A stretch of 64,000 bases of DNA from an uncultured Poribacteria bacterium (GCA_951812525.1 OX638316.1:1562506-1626505); one strand, 5' to 3'. Shown: positions 7,259-16,604, counted from the first letter of the stretch. Made by a program: numbers and translations. Notes: a model not told the origin generated them from the sequence alone.

Positions 7259-10207
7259 ATGGCATTTCCACTCCTGCCACCATTAAAGAATGACGGTGAC
7301 GGATTAGGTCCCGTTGCTATAACAGGTACTTGGGTACAGGTCCCTGCTGTTGCCCTTAATAACATTGCTGAAAACCTCGCCGTTACAAAGATTGATGGTA
7401 AATATATTGACATCGATAGCATTCCCAGTATGTGGGCTCGTCCGCTGCTGTTTGAAATAGCACTTTACGATAAAGAGCATCCGATGCATGACTGTGTTGT
7501 GGACGAATGGCGTGGGCTTTTGGCGATGTTAGCACTCAAGGAGCAACAGAAGTTTCAACTCGAGACCAAGCCAATAACAATTCCTGATGGAGACGGTGGA
7601 AAGACTCCAGAGTTTCTCCAGGCATTACGCAAGTTGCTGCCGCAGCGTACATTAGATGAAGGGACGGCGTGGGATAAACTTTATCTCATTTTGTTTGAGG
7701 GCAGACCAATCGGTATAACTTCGCCAACGACCCTTGTATGTACGTCTATTGACTATACTAAGTATATTTCGGTGAATGATGTACCCTGGTATGCTCCGCC
7801 GTTCCTCTGCGATCCGATCCCGGATCTGAACGATGGTGAAAAAACTTCTGTAGCCGGTTGGCTTAATGACTTTCATAAAAAGACAATTATCCCACTCCCT
7901 GCTTCTCCTATAAAGGCAAATCTGGCTTCACGCATTCTTGATTTTATAACGGACTTAGGGGGGGCACCTGACGAACTGCCAAAATTGGCTGATACACCTC
8001 TCGGGATGAGTGTGGGAATCTTCACCGGTATGAATCTCCCGATAGCCTCCAAGGAATACTTCACCGAAAAACTTTTTGTAATCCCCCGGGCAGACGCTTT
8101 TAAGGAGAATGTTCTTTTGCCTACAGGTGGTGATGCACTTAAAGATGTAGATGGTGAGTCTGTCACACCAATTCTCCCCATCGCAAAGGAATTGTTAAGT
8201 GATTTCAGTGTAGACGCATTAAGCAAACGGATTACATTTAAAACGACTCCTGTTGGGATTGAGGTGAGTCTACAGCTTCCTTCCCCCGATGGTGGTCCGG
8301 ATTTTTCCATTTCTCGAGTCTATGTTAATCAGAAAGATGGTGATGCCCCCATATTTGATAAGCACGAAATTGTGGAAATTCCAAATTTACCGGTATTGGA
8401 AATCTGGCCGAATTTTAGAACTCCGGACTGGAAGGTTTACTATACCTATTTTAACAAGGCACAACAAGACACTTTCTATGTCGATCCTTTTCTCACAGAC
8501 GGTAGGCCTGAAGATGTGAAAATTACAAAAACATCTGCTTTTCCTGAAGCGATGATCTGCAAATATAGGGATCCGAAAGCTGCAAACCCTGAGGATGCGG
8601 GATTTTTGTTTATCAAAGCACCGCCGGTAACAGTCCCTGATGGTGCAAAAACTTGGAACGTCGGCATTGATTTCGGTACAAGTAGTACCACCGTCTATAG
8701 AACAGAATTACCAGACGGGGGACCTTCTGCACCTGTCACGTTAAGGGATCGTCTGCTGCAAATTACTGATTCTGGGGATCTACGATCTCTGGTACAAGAT
8801 GACTTTCTTTCCAATCAAGATGAAGAAACGCCTCTTTTTAGTCTATTTCAAGAAAATTCTATCGGAATACCACCGGATGATCGTATAAAACCATTATTGG
8901 ATGGACGTATCTATTTTGTTGACGACCCTACATTGCCGGAAAATGTCATTAGCAACCTCAAATGGTCAGACGATCCGGTAGATCGCAAGCGTACCCAGGC
9001 GTACTTGGAGCAAATTTGCCTTCAATCTGCTGCAGAGGCAGCTGCTGACGGTGTTAGCAAAGTAAATTGGCGTTTTTCCTATCCAATCGCTTTCTCTGCT
9101 GGAGATAGGGCTGATTTTAAGACTATTTGTGAAGCTGCCGCGAACGACATAAGTGAAACAGGCTTTCAAACAGGAGGTGTGAACCTCGAAACGGAAAGTG
9201 TCGTCGCCGGGAGATTCTTTGGAGGTAAGTTCGGAGGTTTTGCTGATGGGGCAGTGTGCATAGACATCGGTGGAGAGACTTCGGATATCTCAATCTGGCA
9301 AAACAATACGTTATGTTGGCAAACATCAATCAGGTTTGCAGGTAGACATATCTTTTTAGACCTGCTTAAACACAAACCCAATTTCTTGAGAGATGTTGGG
9401 GTTACCGAGGCAGGGATTCCAGCACTACATAACCCCAATGATTTTTATAGTCAAGCAGATACATTGATTGACGCATCAATCAATAACTCTCCAAAAGATT
9501 TGAAAGCAAAATTCGGAATTTACGGTGGAAAAATTAAAGCCACACCGTTCGTACCACTCATCGGTCTTGGGATTTCGGGGCTTTTCTATTATGTTGGATT
9601 GATTCTTAATTACCTCGGTACGGAAACCGAGTTTAGAAAGACGATGCCGAATATATATATCGGCGGTAACGGTTCACGTATTCTACACTGGTTGGCAAAC
9701 GGCGAGTTTAAACCAGACAACTACAGTTGTGGACATCTCAAAGATATTCTCCTTACCGCATCAGGCTTCGACCCAAAGAGTCTTTTTGATCTTGAAATCA
9801 CACCGAAACCCAAACATGAGGCTGCCGCAGGATTAGTTGATGCGGGAACGATTCTCAAGTCAACTGAACGTCAGTTTGACTTTTTAGCAGGAGAAGATTT
9901 TACAGAAAATGGAGAAAATAAAGCATGGACAGAACTTCTGATCTCAGAACGTCTTGGGAACGGTCTGAGATCAGGTGATAAATTAGTAAAAATCGAGACA
10001 TTTATCGAGAAATTCAACGCTGGACTTGGCAAAGCACTCGGTCAATCTGTCTATTTTGATGGAACATTGAGGCATAAACTCGCTGGCGATTTAAATAGCG
10101 GCCTCCAAAACCTCGCTTTCACTGACCCCGGAAAACGTATTGTTGAACCTTTGTTTATTCTTGTATTAAAGAATTTATTAAAGCGGGAAACTGAGACCTG
10201 GAAATAA
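7259..10207 (+). CDS. Large actin/Hsp70-fold ATPase-like protein
   Basis: 982 residues in two parts. Residues 1-460 are not recognised. From 465 the actin/Hsp70/sugar-kinase ATPase fold is clear: phosphate-1 motif VGIDFGTSSTTVY (D471, G473, T474), phosphate-2 motif CIDIGGETSDISI (D669, G671-G672, E673), and the adenosine motif IYIGGNGSRIL (G802-G803, G805). The C-terminal 100 residues follow the fold. The ATG at 7259 has TTGGAG eight bases upstream. It sits between the tubulin-like gene and the membrane genes, 65 bases after the former. It could be a filament-forming actin relative or an Hsp70-like assembly ATPase; the length is also near that of SrfB-type proteins, but I cannot align them here. 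Two cytoskeletal NTPase folds in one operon is unusual. Confidence 0.8.
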   Translation: MAFPLLPPLKNDGDGLGPVAITGTWVQVPAVALNNIAENLAVTKIDGKYIDIDSIPSMWARPLLFEIALYDKEHPMHDCVVDEWRGLLAMLALKEQQKFQLETKPITIPDGDGGKTPEFLQALRKLLPQRTLDEGTAWDKLYLILFEGRPIGITSPTTLVCTSIDYTKYISVNDVPWYAPPFLCDPIPDLNDGEKTSVAGWLNDFHKKTIIPLPASPIKANLASRILDFITDLGGAPDELPKLADTPLGMSVGIFTGMNLPIASKEYFTEKLFVIPRADAFKENVLLPTGGDALKDVDGESVTPILPIAKELLSDFSVDALSKRITFKTTPVGIEVSLQLPSPDGGPDFSISRVYVNQKDGDAPIFDKHEIVEIPNLPVLEIWPNFRTPDWKVYYTYFNKAQQDTFYVDPFLTDGRPEDVKITKTSAFPEAMICKYRDPKAANPEDAGFLFIKAPPVTVPDGAKTWNVGIDFGTSSTTVYRTELPDGGPSAPVTLRDRLLQITDSGDLRSLVQDDFLSNQDEETPLFSLFQENSIGIPPDDRIKPLLDGRIYFVDDPTLPENVISNLKWSDDPVDRKRTQAYLEQICLQSAAEAAADGVSKVNWRFSYPIAFSAGDRADFKTICEAAANDISETGFQTGGVNLETESVVAGRFFGGKFGGFADGAVCIDIGGETSDISIWQNNTLCWQTSIRFAGRHIFLDLLKHKPNFLRDVGVTEAGIPALHNPNDFYSQADTLIDASINNSPKDLKAKFGIYGGKIKATPFVPLIGLGISGLFYYVGLILNYLGTETEFRKTMPNIYIGGNGSRILHWLANGEFKPDNYSCGHLKDILLTASGFDPKSLFDLEITPKPKHEAAAGLVDAGTILKSTERQFDFLAGEDFTENGENKAWTELLISERLGNGLRSGDKLVKIETFIEKFNAGLGKALGQSVYFDGTLRHKLAGDLNSGLQNLAFTDPGKRIVEPLFILVLKNLLKRETETWK

Positions 10208-10225
10208 CGGTGTGGAGGACTTTTG

Positions 10226-11251
10226 ATGCAAGGTATTAAAATTGGTTACGTACATCAAAATCTTTGGTGCTGTATTCTGGTGTGTCTTATCGTCGTCTGT
10301 CCTTTTCTGGCATCGGCAGAAGAGCACGACACGCAATCCGAACCTCAAGAAACACCCCAAGTTCAGAATCAAAGCCCCCCACAGGTGACCCGGCAGGACA
10401 TTCGTGACATGAATACTAGGCTGATTGAACAGCAAGAAATGCTCACGAATCACTTCACTAGATCTATCGTTATATTTGGGATTCTACTGTTTGTAATCTT
10501 GTTATCTTTCACTTGGTTGTTTTACCAATATAGAAGTCTCGCTTCTCAATTGAACGATATTAAGAATCAGGTAGGAAAGTTTTTAAGCGTTAATAGTAGT
10601 TTAAAGCGGGACTTGTCAAATATTAGCAGCCGTATTCAAAAGCTTGCGAAAATATCTAATATAGAAAAGTTAGCGACCGAAAATCAAAATAGCACACAAA
10701 AAATTCTCAAACTTCTTAAACCCGCTGTGAATGAGGCCATAATTGAGGTTTCGTCGCCATGTGAAGAAAAATTGGAATCTTCCGAACAGATAGCGGAAAA
10801 TACAAGGGACCTTGAACTTACACCTGCTATCGCAGGTCTCTGTGCCCGCTACAATGCTGGCATTCAAGACAAAAACAGGCGAAACGATTTTTTACAACGT
10901 TATCACAATCCCTATAAGATTTATGTAGAAAATGCAACAGACCGTCGCGTAAAGCAGCAGATAAAGCCCATATTTAAGACTCACCACGCCGCTGGTAATT
11001 TTTGGGGATGCTATGTTGAAGAAGAAAAATTATATGCAGTTGTCCCTGCTTATCAATTGAGAATAGTACATGCGATCCTTCATTACGGGGCATTTGTTGA
11101 TGTGTTTGAATGCTATGAACATGAATTTGATGATCCAGACGGTTGTTATGAGGTTGTAAGGATTATCAAACCTGCAATTTTTGAACCATATGATGCAAAA
11201 GAAACATGGACGCTTCAATCAAAAGGGATATTAGAATTAAAAGAGGTCTAA
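10226..11251 (+). CDS. Signal-peptide-bearing membrane coiled-coil protein of the operon
   Basis: 341 residues, family not recognised. A cleavable signal peptide ends near PFLASA-EEHD (about residue 33). A short Pro/Gln-rich stretch follows, then a transmembrane helix (SIVIFGILLFVILLSFTWLF, about 85-105), then a coiled-coil region rich in Leu/Ile/Lys (about 110-170), and a C-terminal globular domain (from about 200) with several Trp/Tyr/Cys residues. I chose the ATG at 10226, with GGAGGA at 10214-10219, over the TTG one codon earlier. Topology suggests a periplasmic N-terminus and a cytoplasmic coiled coil and C-terminal domain, so it could link the envelope parts to the tubulin-like or actin-like proteins. 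Confidence 0.7.
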   Translation: MQGIKIGYVHQNLWCCILVCLIVVCPFLASAEEHDTQSEPQETPQVQNQSPPQVTRQDIRDMNTRLIEQQEMLTNHFTRSIVIFGILLFVILLSFTWLFYQYRSLASQLNDIKNQVGKFLSVNSSLKRDLSNISSRIQKLAKISNIEKLATENQNSTQKILKLLKPAVNEAIIEVSSPCEEKLESSEQIAENTRDLELTPAIAGLCARYNAGIQDKNRRNDFLQRYHNPYKIYVENATDRRVKQQIKPIFKTHHAAGNFWGCYVEEEKLYAVVPAYQLRIVHAILHYGAFVDVFECYEHEFDDPDGCYEVVRIIKPAIFEPYDAKETWTLQSKGILELKEV

Positions 11252-11328
11252 AGGACATCTGTTAGCAATTGAAAGTCCGCCGATAAGAGAACTCCAACCG
11301 TTTAAGGCTACTTAATAGAAAAACACTT

Positions 11329-13581
11329 ATGTTATCATTCTTTAGCGAATACCTATCTCCCGCCAACTCAATTGCTTTAGTCATTGTAATATGCCTATTC
11401 TGTTTTTTTATCGCTTGGCTTGTTGGATTGATAACATATTGGCGTAGACTGTCAATAAAAAAGATAGAGATCGAAGATAATCAAGATATCCAACCACTCG
11501 TTACTGCCAGACAAGAACGGGACCGCGGACGTGATGATAATGAAGCAGAAACGGATGCTAATCCGGTTTTCCAAGAATTTTGCGAGCAACGTTCCCTTAG
11601 CAAAGACTCGTTTATCTCAAAACATCTCAAAGCAATTTTCTTAGCTGGTTGGAATGAGAGCCGCCTTGAAGTCAGTGAGTTGATTAATCATACCACCTCC
11701 AACTTGTTTAGATGGAACAGCCTGCTCCGTTCCGTATTAGCAATTTTTATCGTAATTGGGCTGCTCGGCACGCTTTTCGGGCTTACCGATAGTTTGGTGG
11801 AGCTTTCTCCTGCCCTGAAGGCGAGTGCCGAAAGGCGAACCCCGGCAGAAAATGACGAAACGAATGCTCCTGCTGATGCCGATAGCGAGAATAGCAGACA
11901 GATGACCAAAGCGTTAAGTGACCTCATGGATGATATTAAGGGGGCTTTTGCACCGAGCATCGCGGGGGTATTCTTTACAGTATTAGGCGTTATTCTTTAC
12001 GGTATCTTTCTACGATTCGCTTGTCATCCAGTTAAGTCCATTCTGGAACAGTTGACGTTAACCGTCTGGGTACCACAACTCTATCCGACGACATCCCAAA
12101 AACTCATCCAAACCCTTCAAGAGAGTGAAGCCCAGATGCGGAGTGGCTACGAAACTGCGATACGGGTTGATGGATTGGTCGAAAATATACAAACAAACGT
12201 CGATGAATTCAATGAAAGTCTCACGCAAGCCAACGCGATTACCGAACCGCTGGCTGAGTCGGGTACGAAAATCAACGAGGCAGCATCATCTATCAGTACC
12301 GCTGCGTCTGAACTCAACCAAGGTTTTACAAGGAGTCTTAACGATTTCGCAGACATAATTAACAGAGGATTTTTACGGAGTCTCACCGAATTTTCAGAGA
12401 CATTTACATCAAGCATCACCCAGTTAACCGGTTTTCAAGATGAAATCCGCAAACTTCACGGAGAGTTTCAAGAAGCAGCAAACCAAAAATTAGACCGACA
12501 GACTGAAAAATTAAATCAACAGAATCAAAACCTTATTCAAAATTCAAATGCTCTGGACCAGGTACTAAATGTTCTAAAAGACTACGAGACTGCTTATATT
12601 GATTCTCGGAAGCAAATTGACGAAACACTGCAAGACTTTATTAGAAAAGCGACAGGGACAAATACAAGTATCTATACGAAGAATCGCGAGTGGTTTGAAA
12701 AAATAGACGAGACTAACAGACAGCAGTTTGCAGAGATGCAGAGTCAACTGACAACAGAGATCGGAGCTATTCAACAGACATTCAGAAACCAATTAGATGA
12801 CCTTACGGGGCAGTTAACCGAGAAGCTTGGAAACGTGCAGCAAGGTTTGAATAGTGGGTTGACGACGCTAAATGAGCGGTTAGAGAATTTTGATACGCCT
12901 CTCAGAGAAACTGTAGAAGAACTTAAAGGCGGTTTTGATGAACGGTTAGCAACGCTAAATGAGCAGTTAGAAAAATTTAATGAACCTCTCCAAGAGTCTG
13001 CAAAAAATATGAGAGGAACGTTTGCCGATTTAGTTCAACATATGCGAGAGATGTTTGGCAACCTACAACGAGAGATAAGAGAACAAAATGAAAAATACGA
13101 GGCACAACTCATCGGCGTTAAAGATTTAAATAAAGGTGTTATAAACTTGTTGACTCAATTAGATGAGAGCAGTAAAAACCAGAGTACTGCGATTAGCACA
13201 CTCAATTCTAAAGTCGAGAATTTGACCGAAAACACCCAAAACCTCGCTGTTGCAATTACATCCTTTACATCCGATTCGGAAGCTATCAAGGATTACATCG
13301 CAACCATTGAAAGGCATACCGCGACATTAGGCACTACATCGCAACAATTCGTGGAAAAAGTGGCAAGAGCCGATGTTACACCATTGAACGTGAATATCGA
13401 GAGACTCAATACCATTATTGGGGCTATTTCTCGGGACTCTCAAACCTTAGCAATTACTGTTAGCCAATTAGCGAGGCAGATAAATTCATCGGGAACGACT
13501 GAATCAGATCGACATCGGAAGAAACGTTCATTTTTCAGCAAGTTCAACCCATTTTCCCGAAGGAAAACAGATGGAAGATAA
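11329..13581 (+). CDS. MotA/ExbB/TolQ-like channel protein with long coiled-coil tail (ZorA-like architecture)
   Basis: 750 residues. Three membrane helices are visible: about 14-38, 132-155 (SVLAIFIVIGLLGTLFGL, the GLLGT(L/V)xG hallmark of MotA/ExbB/TolQ) and 211-232 (IAGVFFTVLGVILYGIFLRF, matching the final channel helix with its small-residue face). From about 255 to 735 the protein is almost entirely heptad-rich coiled coil with many Gln, Asn, Thr and Leu, ending in a basic tail. A channel domain followed by a very long cytoplasmic tail is the layout of ZorA of Zorya defence. The stop lies 11 bases inside the next gene, the MotB-like partner, which indicates translational coupling. Expected role: peptidoglycan-anchored stator driven by ion flow. 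Confidence 0.8.
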   Translation: MLSFFSEYLSPANSIALVIVICLFCFFIAWLVGLITYWRRLSIKKIEIEDNQDIQPLVTARQERDRGRDDNEAETDANPVFQEFCEQRSLSKDSFISKHLKAIFLAGWNESRLEVSELINHTTSNLFRWNSLLRSVLAIFIVIGLLGTLFGLTDSLVELSPALKASAERRTPAENDETNAPADADSENSRQMTKALSDLMDDIKGAFAPSIAGVFFTVLGVILYGIFLRFACHPVKSILEQLTLTVWVPQLYPTTSQKLIQTLQESEAQMRSGYETAIRVDGLVENIQTNVDEFNESLTQANAITEPLAESGTKINEAASSISTAASELNQGFTRSLNDFADIINRGFLRSLTEFSETFTSSITQLTGFQDEIRKLHGEFQEAANQKLDRQTEKLNQQNQNLIQNSNALDQVLNVLKDYETAYIDSRKQIDETLQDFIRKATGTNTSIYTKNREWFEKIDETNRQQFAEMQSQLTTEIGAIQQTFRNQLDDLTGQLTEKLGNVQQGLNSGLTTLNERLENFDTPLRETVEELKGGFDERLATLNEQLEKFNEPLQESAKNMRGTFADLVQHMREMFGNLQREIREQNEKYEAQLIGVKDLNKGVINLLTQLDESSKNQSTAISTLNSKVENLTENTQNLAVAITSFTSDSEAIKDYIATIERHTATLGTTSQQFVEKVARADVTPLNVNIERLNTIIGAISRDSQTLAITVSQLARQINSSGTTESDRHRKKRSFFSKFNPFSRRKTDGR

Positions 13582-14386
13582 TACATTAGATTTCAATTTT
13601 TGGCCCTCCTTTTCAGACTTAATGCTGACGCTTGTCTTAATATTGGTGATTGTCGTGTTTGCTGTGATTGCCGCATTTTCCATCGGAACAGACGATCTGA
13701 GAGCAGAACTAAAAGATACTAAAAAAGAAATGGCTAAAGTTGAAAAAGAACAGAAAGAGATAGCCGAAGCAATCGCTAAAGTTAAAAAAAAACAGGAAGC
13801 GATAATCCAAGCAATCGCTGAAGCGTACAACGTTAAATGGGAAGATGTCGATGGATGGAAAGATGAAGAAAGCAAGACCAATTTTTTCGAGATTCCAATC
13901 TACCTTGAAAATGGAGGCGACACAAAAATTCAGATCCAAAACGAGGCAACACTCCAACGCTATAGTTTTAGCGACCGTATTCTGTTTAGACGAAACAAAT
14001 ATGATCTGAACGAAGAAGGAAAGAGGACACTTCGGGTTGTCGGTCACGAAATAAAAAAGAATTTAAAGGACATCAAGGAGATACAGATCCAAGGGCATGC
14101 AGACCCTGACGGTCCGGCTAATAAGCCTTTTTTTAACTTAGATCTCGCAGCATCGCGCGCCATTGAGGTCTATAAATTTTTACGACGCAACATTAGAATA
14201 GATCCGGCGAGTCATCTTATGTCAGCAACCTCTTTCGGTGAGTACAAACCTGTTCAACGTTCAACTGATGATCGCACTTATAACCGACAGAAACTCAGGC
14301 AGCATAATAGTCCGCCTGCGTTAAAAGCTAAAAACCGCCGCATTGAAATTCTGCTATTTTATCGACTTGAGCAAACAGACCGATAA
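13571..14386 (+). CDS. MotB/OmpA-like peptidoglycan-binding stator partner (ZorB-like)
   Basis: 271 residues. The N-terminus has FWPSFSDLMLTLVLIL, a single helix with the protonatable aspartate D16 in the position used by MotB/ZorB. A Lys/Glu coiled coil (45-90) follows, then an OmpA/MotB domain (about 125-265) with IQGHADPDGP, NLDLAASRA, ATSFGEYKP and KNRRIEI; the Asp and Arg in these segments are those that hold diaminopimelate in OmpA domains. It overlaps the MotA-like gene by 11 bases and uses AAGGA ahead of the ATG. Together the two should form an A5B2-type ion channel clamped to peptidoglycan. No ZorC or ZorD gene follows. Confidence 0.87.
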   Translation: MEDNTLDFNFWPSFSDLMLTLVLILVIVVFAVIAAFSIGTDDLRAELKDTKKEMAKVEKEQKEIAEAIAKVKKKQEAIIQAIAEAYNVKWEDVDGWKDEESKTNFFEIPIYLENGGDTKIQIQNEATLQRYSFSDRILFRRNKYDLNEEGKRTLRVVGHEIKKNLKDIKEIQIQGHADPDGPANKPFFNLDLAASRAIEVYKFLRRNIRIDPASHLMSATSFGEYKPVQRSTDDRTYNRQKLRQHNSPPALKAKNRRIEILLFYRLEQTDR

Positions 14387-14400
14387 AAGGATAGTTCCGT

Positions 14401-15366
14401 ATGTACATTCGGTTGCTTGCCGCCTTATTTCTCGGGAGTCTCCTTATCACTCTAAACAGCCATGCACAAGACACACTCAGCGACGTTCGGATCGTGGAAG
14501 GAATCGTCCAGCAGCGCCCGCCGAATACCCGACAGACACTCGGGAGACGGTACGTTTGGAATTTTAAGGGAAAATCCTATACCGTGCTCATGACGATTGA
14601 CATCGAAAGGTATAATTTCTATGGCGGTAAAGAACGCTACGATATTCCCCGAATGGTCGAAGAGGGGCGAACAACAATAGGGAACCTTACGCGTGAATTT
14701 CAGAACGTCTTCAAACGGCATCGCGAGTGGTCAAAACAGGATCGTGTAGACTTTGTCCTGAGTTTCGTCCAATCTTTACCCTATACACTCGACGACGTGA
14801 CGACAGGTTACGACGAATTCAGACGCTACGCTATTGAAACTCTGATTGAGGGTGGTGGTGATTGTGAAGATACTACGATTTTGATTGGTGCCATTCTGCG
14901 TGGCTTAGGTGAAAAGACAGCACTCATCTTTACACCTGGACACATTGCTCTCGGTGTGAGTGGCAATTTCACTGGTGCCTCGGTCCCCTACAACGGCACA
15001 GCGTATTATTATTGTGAGACCACTGGCACGGGTTGGACTGTTGGCGATCTGCCTCCGTCCTCTGGCACGACCGTGACCAATATCATCCCTTTAACGCCCT
15101 CGAAAATAGGAACCACCCCGAAACCGAACAGGATAATACCGCCCGCGCCTACGCCTCACACGCCAGCACCAGAAATCATAACACCGACACCGAGAACACC
15201 TCCAATAAAAACGACACCTGAAGCACCCAAATCTGGAACCCAAAATGACACTCAGCCAAAGAGTCGCCTCGGTACTGCTATTGTTATCCTTTTTATCCTT
15301 ATCGGTCTTGGTATCTCTACAGTATATTTCCTGCACCGAGCCTTTAAAGAACAGCGTGAATACTAG
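14401..15366 (+). CDS. Membrane-anchored transglutaminase-like cysteine protein, last gene of the operon
   Basis: 321 residues. A signal peptide (MYIRLLAALFLGSLLITL, cleavage after SHA near 22) leads into a transglutaminase-like domain: catalytic Cys155 in EGGGDCEDTT, His181 in TPGHIALGV, and an acidic candidate E206 in YYYCETTGTGWTVG. A Pro/Thr-rich linker (about 225-285) precedes a C-terminal transmembrane helix (TAIVILFILIGLGISTVYFL). It would therefore sit in the periplasm, tethered to the inner membrane, and could process peptides or cross-links in the envelope. It begins 14 bases after the MotB-like gene with AAAGGA upstream. It closes the eight-gene run; the next gene on the strand is 334 bases away. 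Confidence 0.78.
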   Translation: MYIRLLAALFLGSLLITLNSHAQDTLSDVRIVEGIVQQRPPNTRQTLGRRYVWNFKGKSYTVLMTIDIERYNFYGGKERYDIPRMVEEGRTTIGNLTREFQNVFKRHREWSKQDRVDFVLSFVQSLPYTLDDVTTGYDEFRRYAIETLIEGGGDCEDTTILIGAILRGLGEKTALIFTPGHIALGVSGNFTGASVPYNGTAYYYCETTGTGWTVGDLPPSSGTTVTNIIPLTPSKIGTTPKPNRIIPPAPTPHTPAPEIITPTPRTPPIKTTPEAPKSGTQNDTQPKSRLGTAIVILFILIGLGISTVYFLHRAFKEQREY

Positions 15367-15373
15367 CAAAACA

Positions 15374-15392
15374 CTAACTCGGACACAGTTAG
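15374..15392 (+). terminator. Weak inverted repeat at the operon end
   Basis: CTAACT (15374-15379) and AGTTAG (15387-15392) form a 6-bp stem with a 7-base loop just after the last stop codon. There is no T-run, so it is at best a weak or factor-dependent end. Confidence 0.3.
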
Positions 15393-15527
15393 GGATACCC
15401 TCCTATTGAACTCAGTGATTGATAATTTCGCCGCTGTGTCTTTGAAAAAAATTGCAGCTGAAGTTCAGGAAATTGTTTGAGTTTTTAGTGTGATTTGGAT
15501 TTTTGGCTTATGCAAAACCACAGAATA

Positions 15528-15536
15528 TGATATAAT
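15528..15536 (+). promoter_or_regulatory. Extended -10 promoter candidate for the PhyH gene at 15701
   Basis: TGATATAAT supplies a perfect TATAAT with an upstream TGn. No good -35 stands 17 bases before it, which extended -10 promoters tolerate. The leader would be about 158 bases. Confidence 0.45.
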
Positions 15537-15700
15537 CTATAATAGCGATGCTGGCGTTTGATTCAACCTTCCACGAACTTACTTTACCTATTACCTTAAA
15601 GATTCACTCCTTGCAGCCTATTGCCGTGAGTAGCTGCTTGCGCTGAGCATTAAAATGGACCTTAGGAAAATCCAAAACAATTAATACATGGAGAAACACA

Positions 15701-16552
15701 ATGGTAACACAAGAACAGATCGATTTTTTTCAGGAAAATGGGTACGTCAAGTTTGGAAGGGTTTTAGATAGCGATGGCGTTGAAGCCATGCGAGCTGGAT
15801 TGGATGCTGTCATTGAATTAGAACTCACTGAGGGCGACGACTCGTCACCGGAGTTCAAATACGGACACGACCGGCGCGAAAACCGACTCAATCGAGGGAG
15901 TGGTCACCCGCGCGCAATTCATCAGTACGTCAACATGTGGAAGCGAGATCCGCACTACGAGGCCGCTATTCACCATCCGCTCATCGCAGGGACGGCACGC
16001 GCACTACTGGATACGCCTGAAGTTCGGCTCTGGCACGATCAAGTTATTTCCAAACCACCTCGCGACAACGGGCATTTCGCATTTCACCACGATTTCTTCT
16101 TCTGGCCCCTCAGCCCACCGAACATTGTAAGCTGCTGGCTCGCTTTAGACGATGCAACGGTCGATAACGGGTGCATGCACGTTATGCCGAAGAGCCATAA
16201 AGACGAACGGTTCTCGATCGCCGCTAGGGCGGCGGCAGATGCAGCAGCGGCAAAAGCGCGCGAAGAGGGACGCCAGCCACCTCCCGATCAATGGACAGAA
16301 AGGCGGGAGTTGGACATCAGTCACGGCATTCCAGTGGAATTGAAAGCAGGCGAGTGCATGTTCCACCACTGTCTCAACTTCCACGGCACACCAGCGAATG
16401 TCACCGAGAGACAACGCCGTGCCTTCGTTATGATTTTCATGGCGCATGGGGTCTGCTATAATAACGCACAATCGTCGAACCACGTCCTCGTTCCAGCAAT
16501 CGAGGTCGCTGATGGCGAACCACTCGTTGGTGACGGGTTCCCGGTAGCATAA
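15701..16552 (+). CDS. Phytanoyl-CoA dioxygenase (PhyH) family Fe(II)/2-oxoglutarate oxygenase
   Basis: 283 residues, double-stranded beta-helix oxygenase. The metal triad is complete: H129-x-D131 in HFAFHHDFFFWP and the distal histidine in CLNFHGTPAN (H228), followed by an arginine-rich segment (RQRRAFV) that would hold 2-oxoglutarate. MPKSHKDER matches the PhyH xGSHK motif. It uses GGAGAAAC before the ATG. An alpha-helical Ala-rich insert (AARAAADAAAAKAREEG, about 174-190) is unusual for the family. Substrate unknown; PhyH enzymes hydroxylate many small molecules. Neighbours are an AAA ATPase and a sulfatase, without an obvious pathway link. Confidence 0.88.
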   Translation: MVTQEQIDFFQENGYVKFGRVLDSDGVEAMRAGLDAVIELELTEGDDSSPEFKYGHDRRENRLNRGSGHPRAIHQYVNMWKRDPHYEAAIHHPLIAGTARALLDTPEVRLWHDQVISKPPRDNGHFAFHHDFFFWPLSPPNIVSCWLALDDATVDNGCMHVMPKSHKDERFSIAARAAADAAAAKAREEGRQPPPDQWTERRELDISHGIPVELKAGECMFHHCLNFHGTPANVTERQRRAFVMIFMAHGVCYNNAQSSNHVLVPAIEVADGEPLVGDGFPVA

Positions 16553-16604
16553 CGCTGCATGTCTTTCTTGCTCAAGCAGGGATGCCGAGGTAAGGTGTAG
16601 TGAC

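Larger units (their letters stand above)
15367..15700. other. Intergenic region after the tubulin/actin-like operon
   Basis: 334 bases with no credible gene. It begins with a weak inverted repeat (15374-15392) and holds an extended -10 promoter candidate (15528-15536) for the PhyH gene. GCAGC/GCTGC at 15613-15637 could form a small hairpin in the leader. Confidence 0.55.

Noticed and set aside
3794-15366. Calling the operon a Zorya system
   Set aside because: Only ZorA/ZorB-like genes are present. No ZorC, ZorD or ZorE-like gene is seen, and the remaining genes are cytoskeletal or envelope types.
15701-16552. Operon of PhyH and AAA ATPase as a defence pair
   Set aside because: The genes are on one strand but 52 bases apart, and the PhyH site is complete and normal; nothing besides proximity links them.
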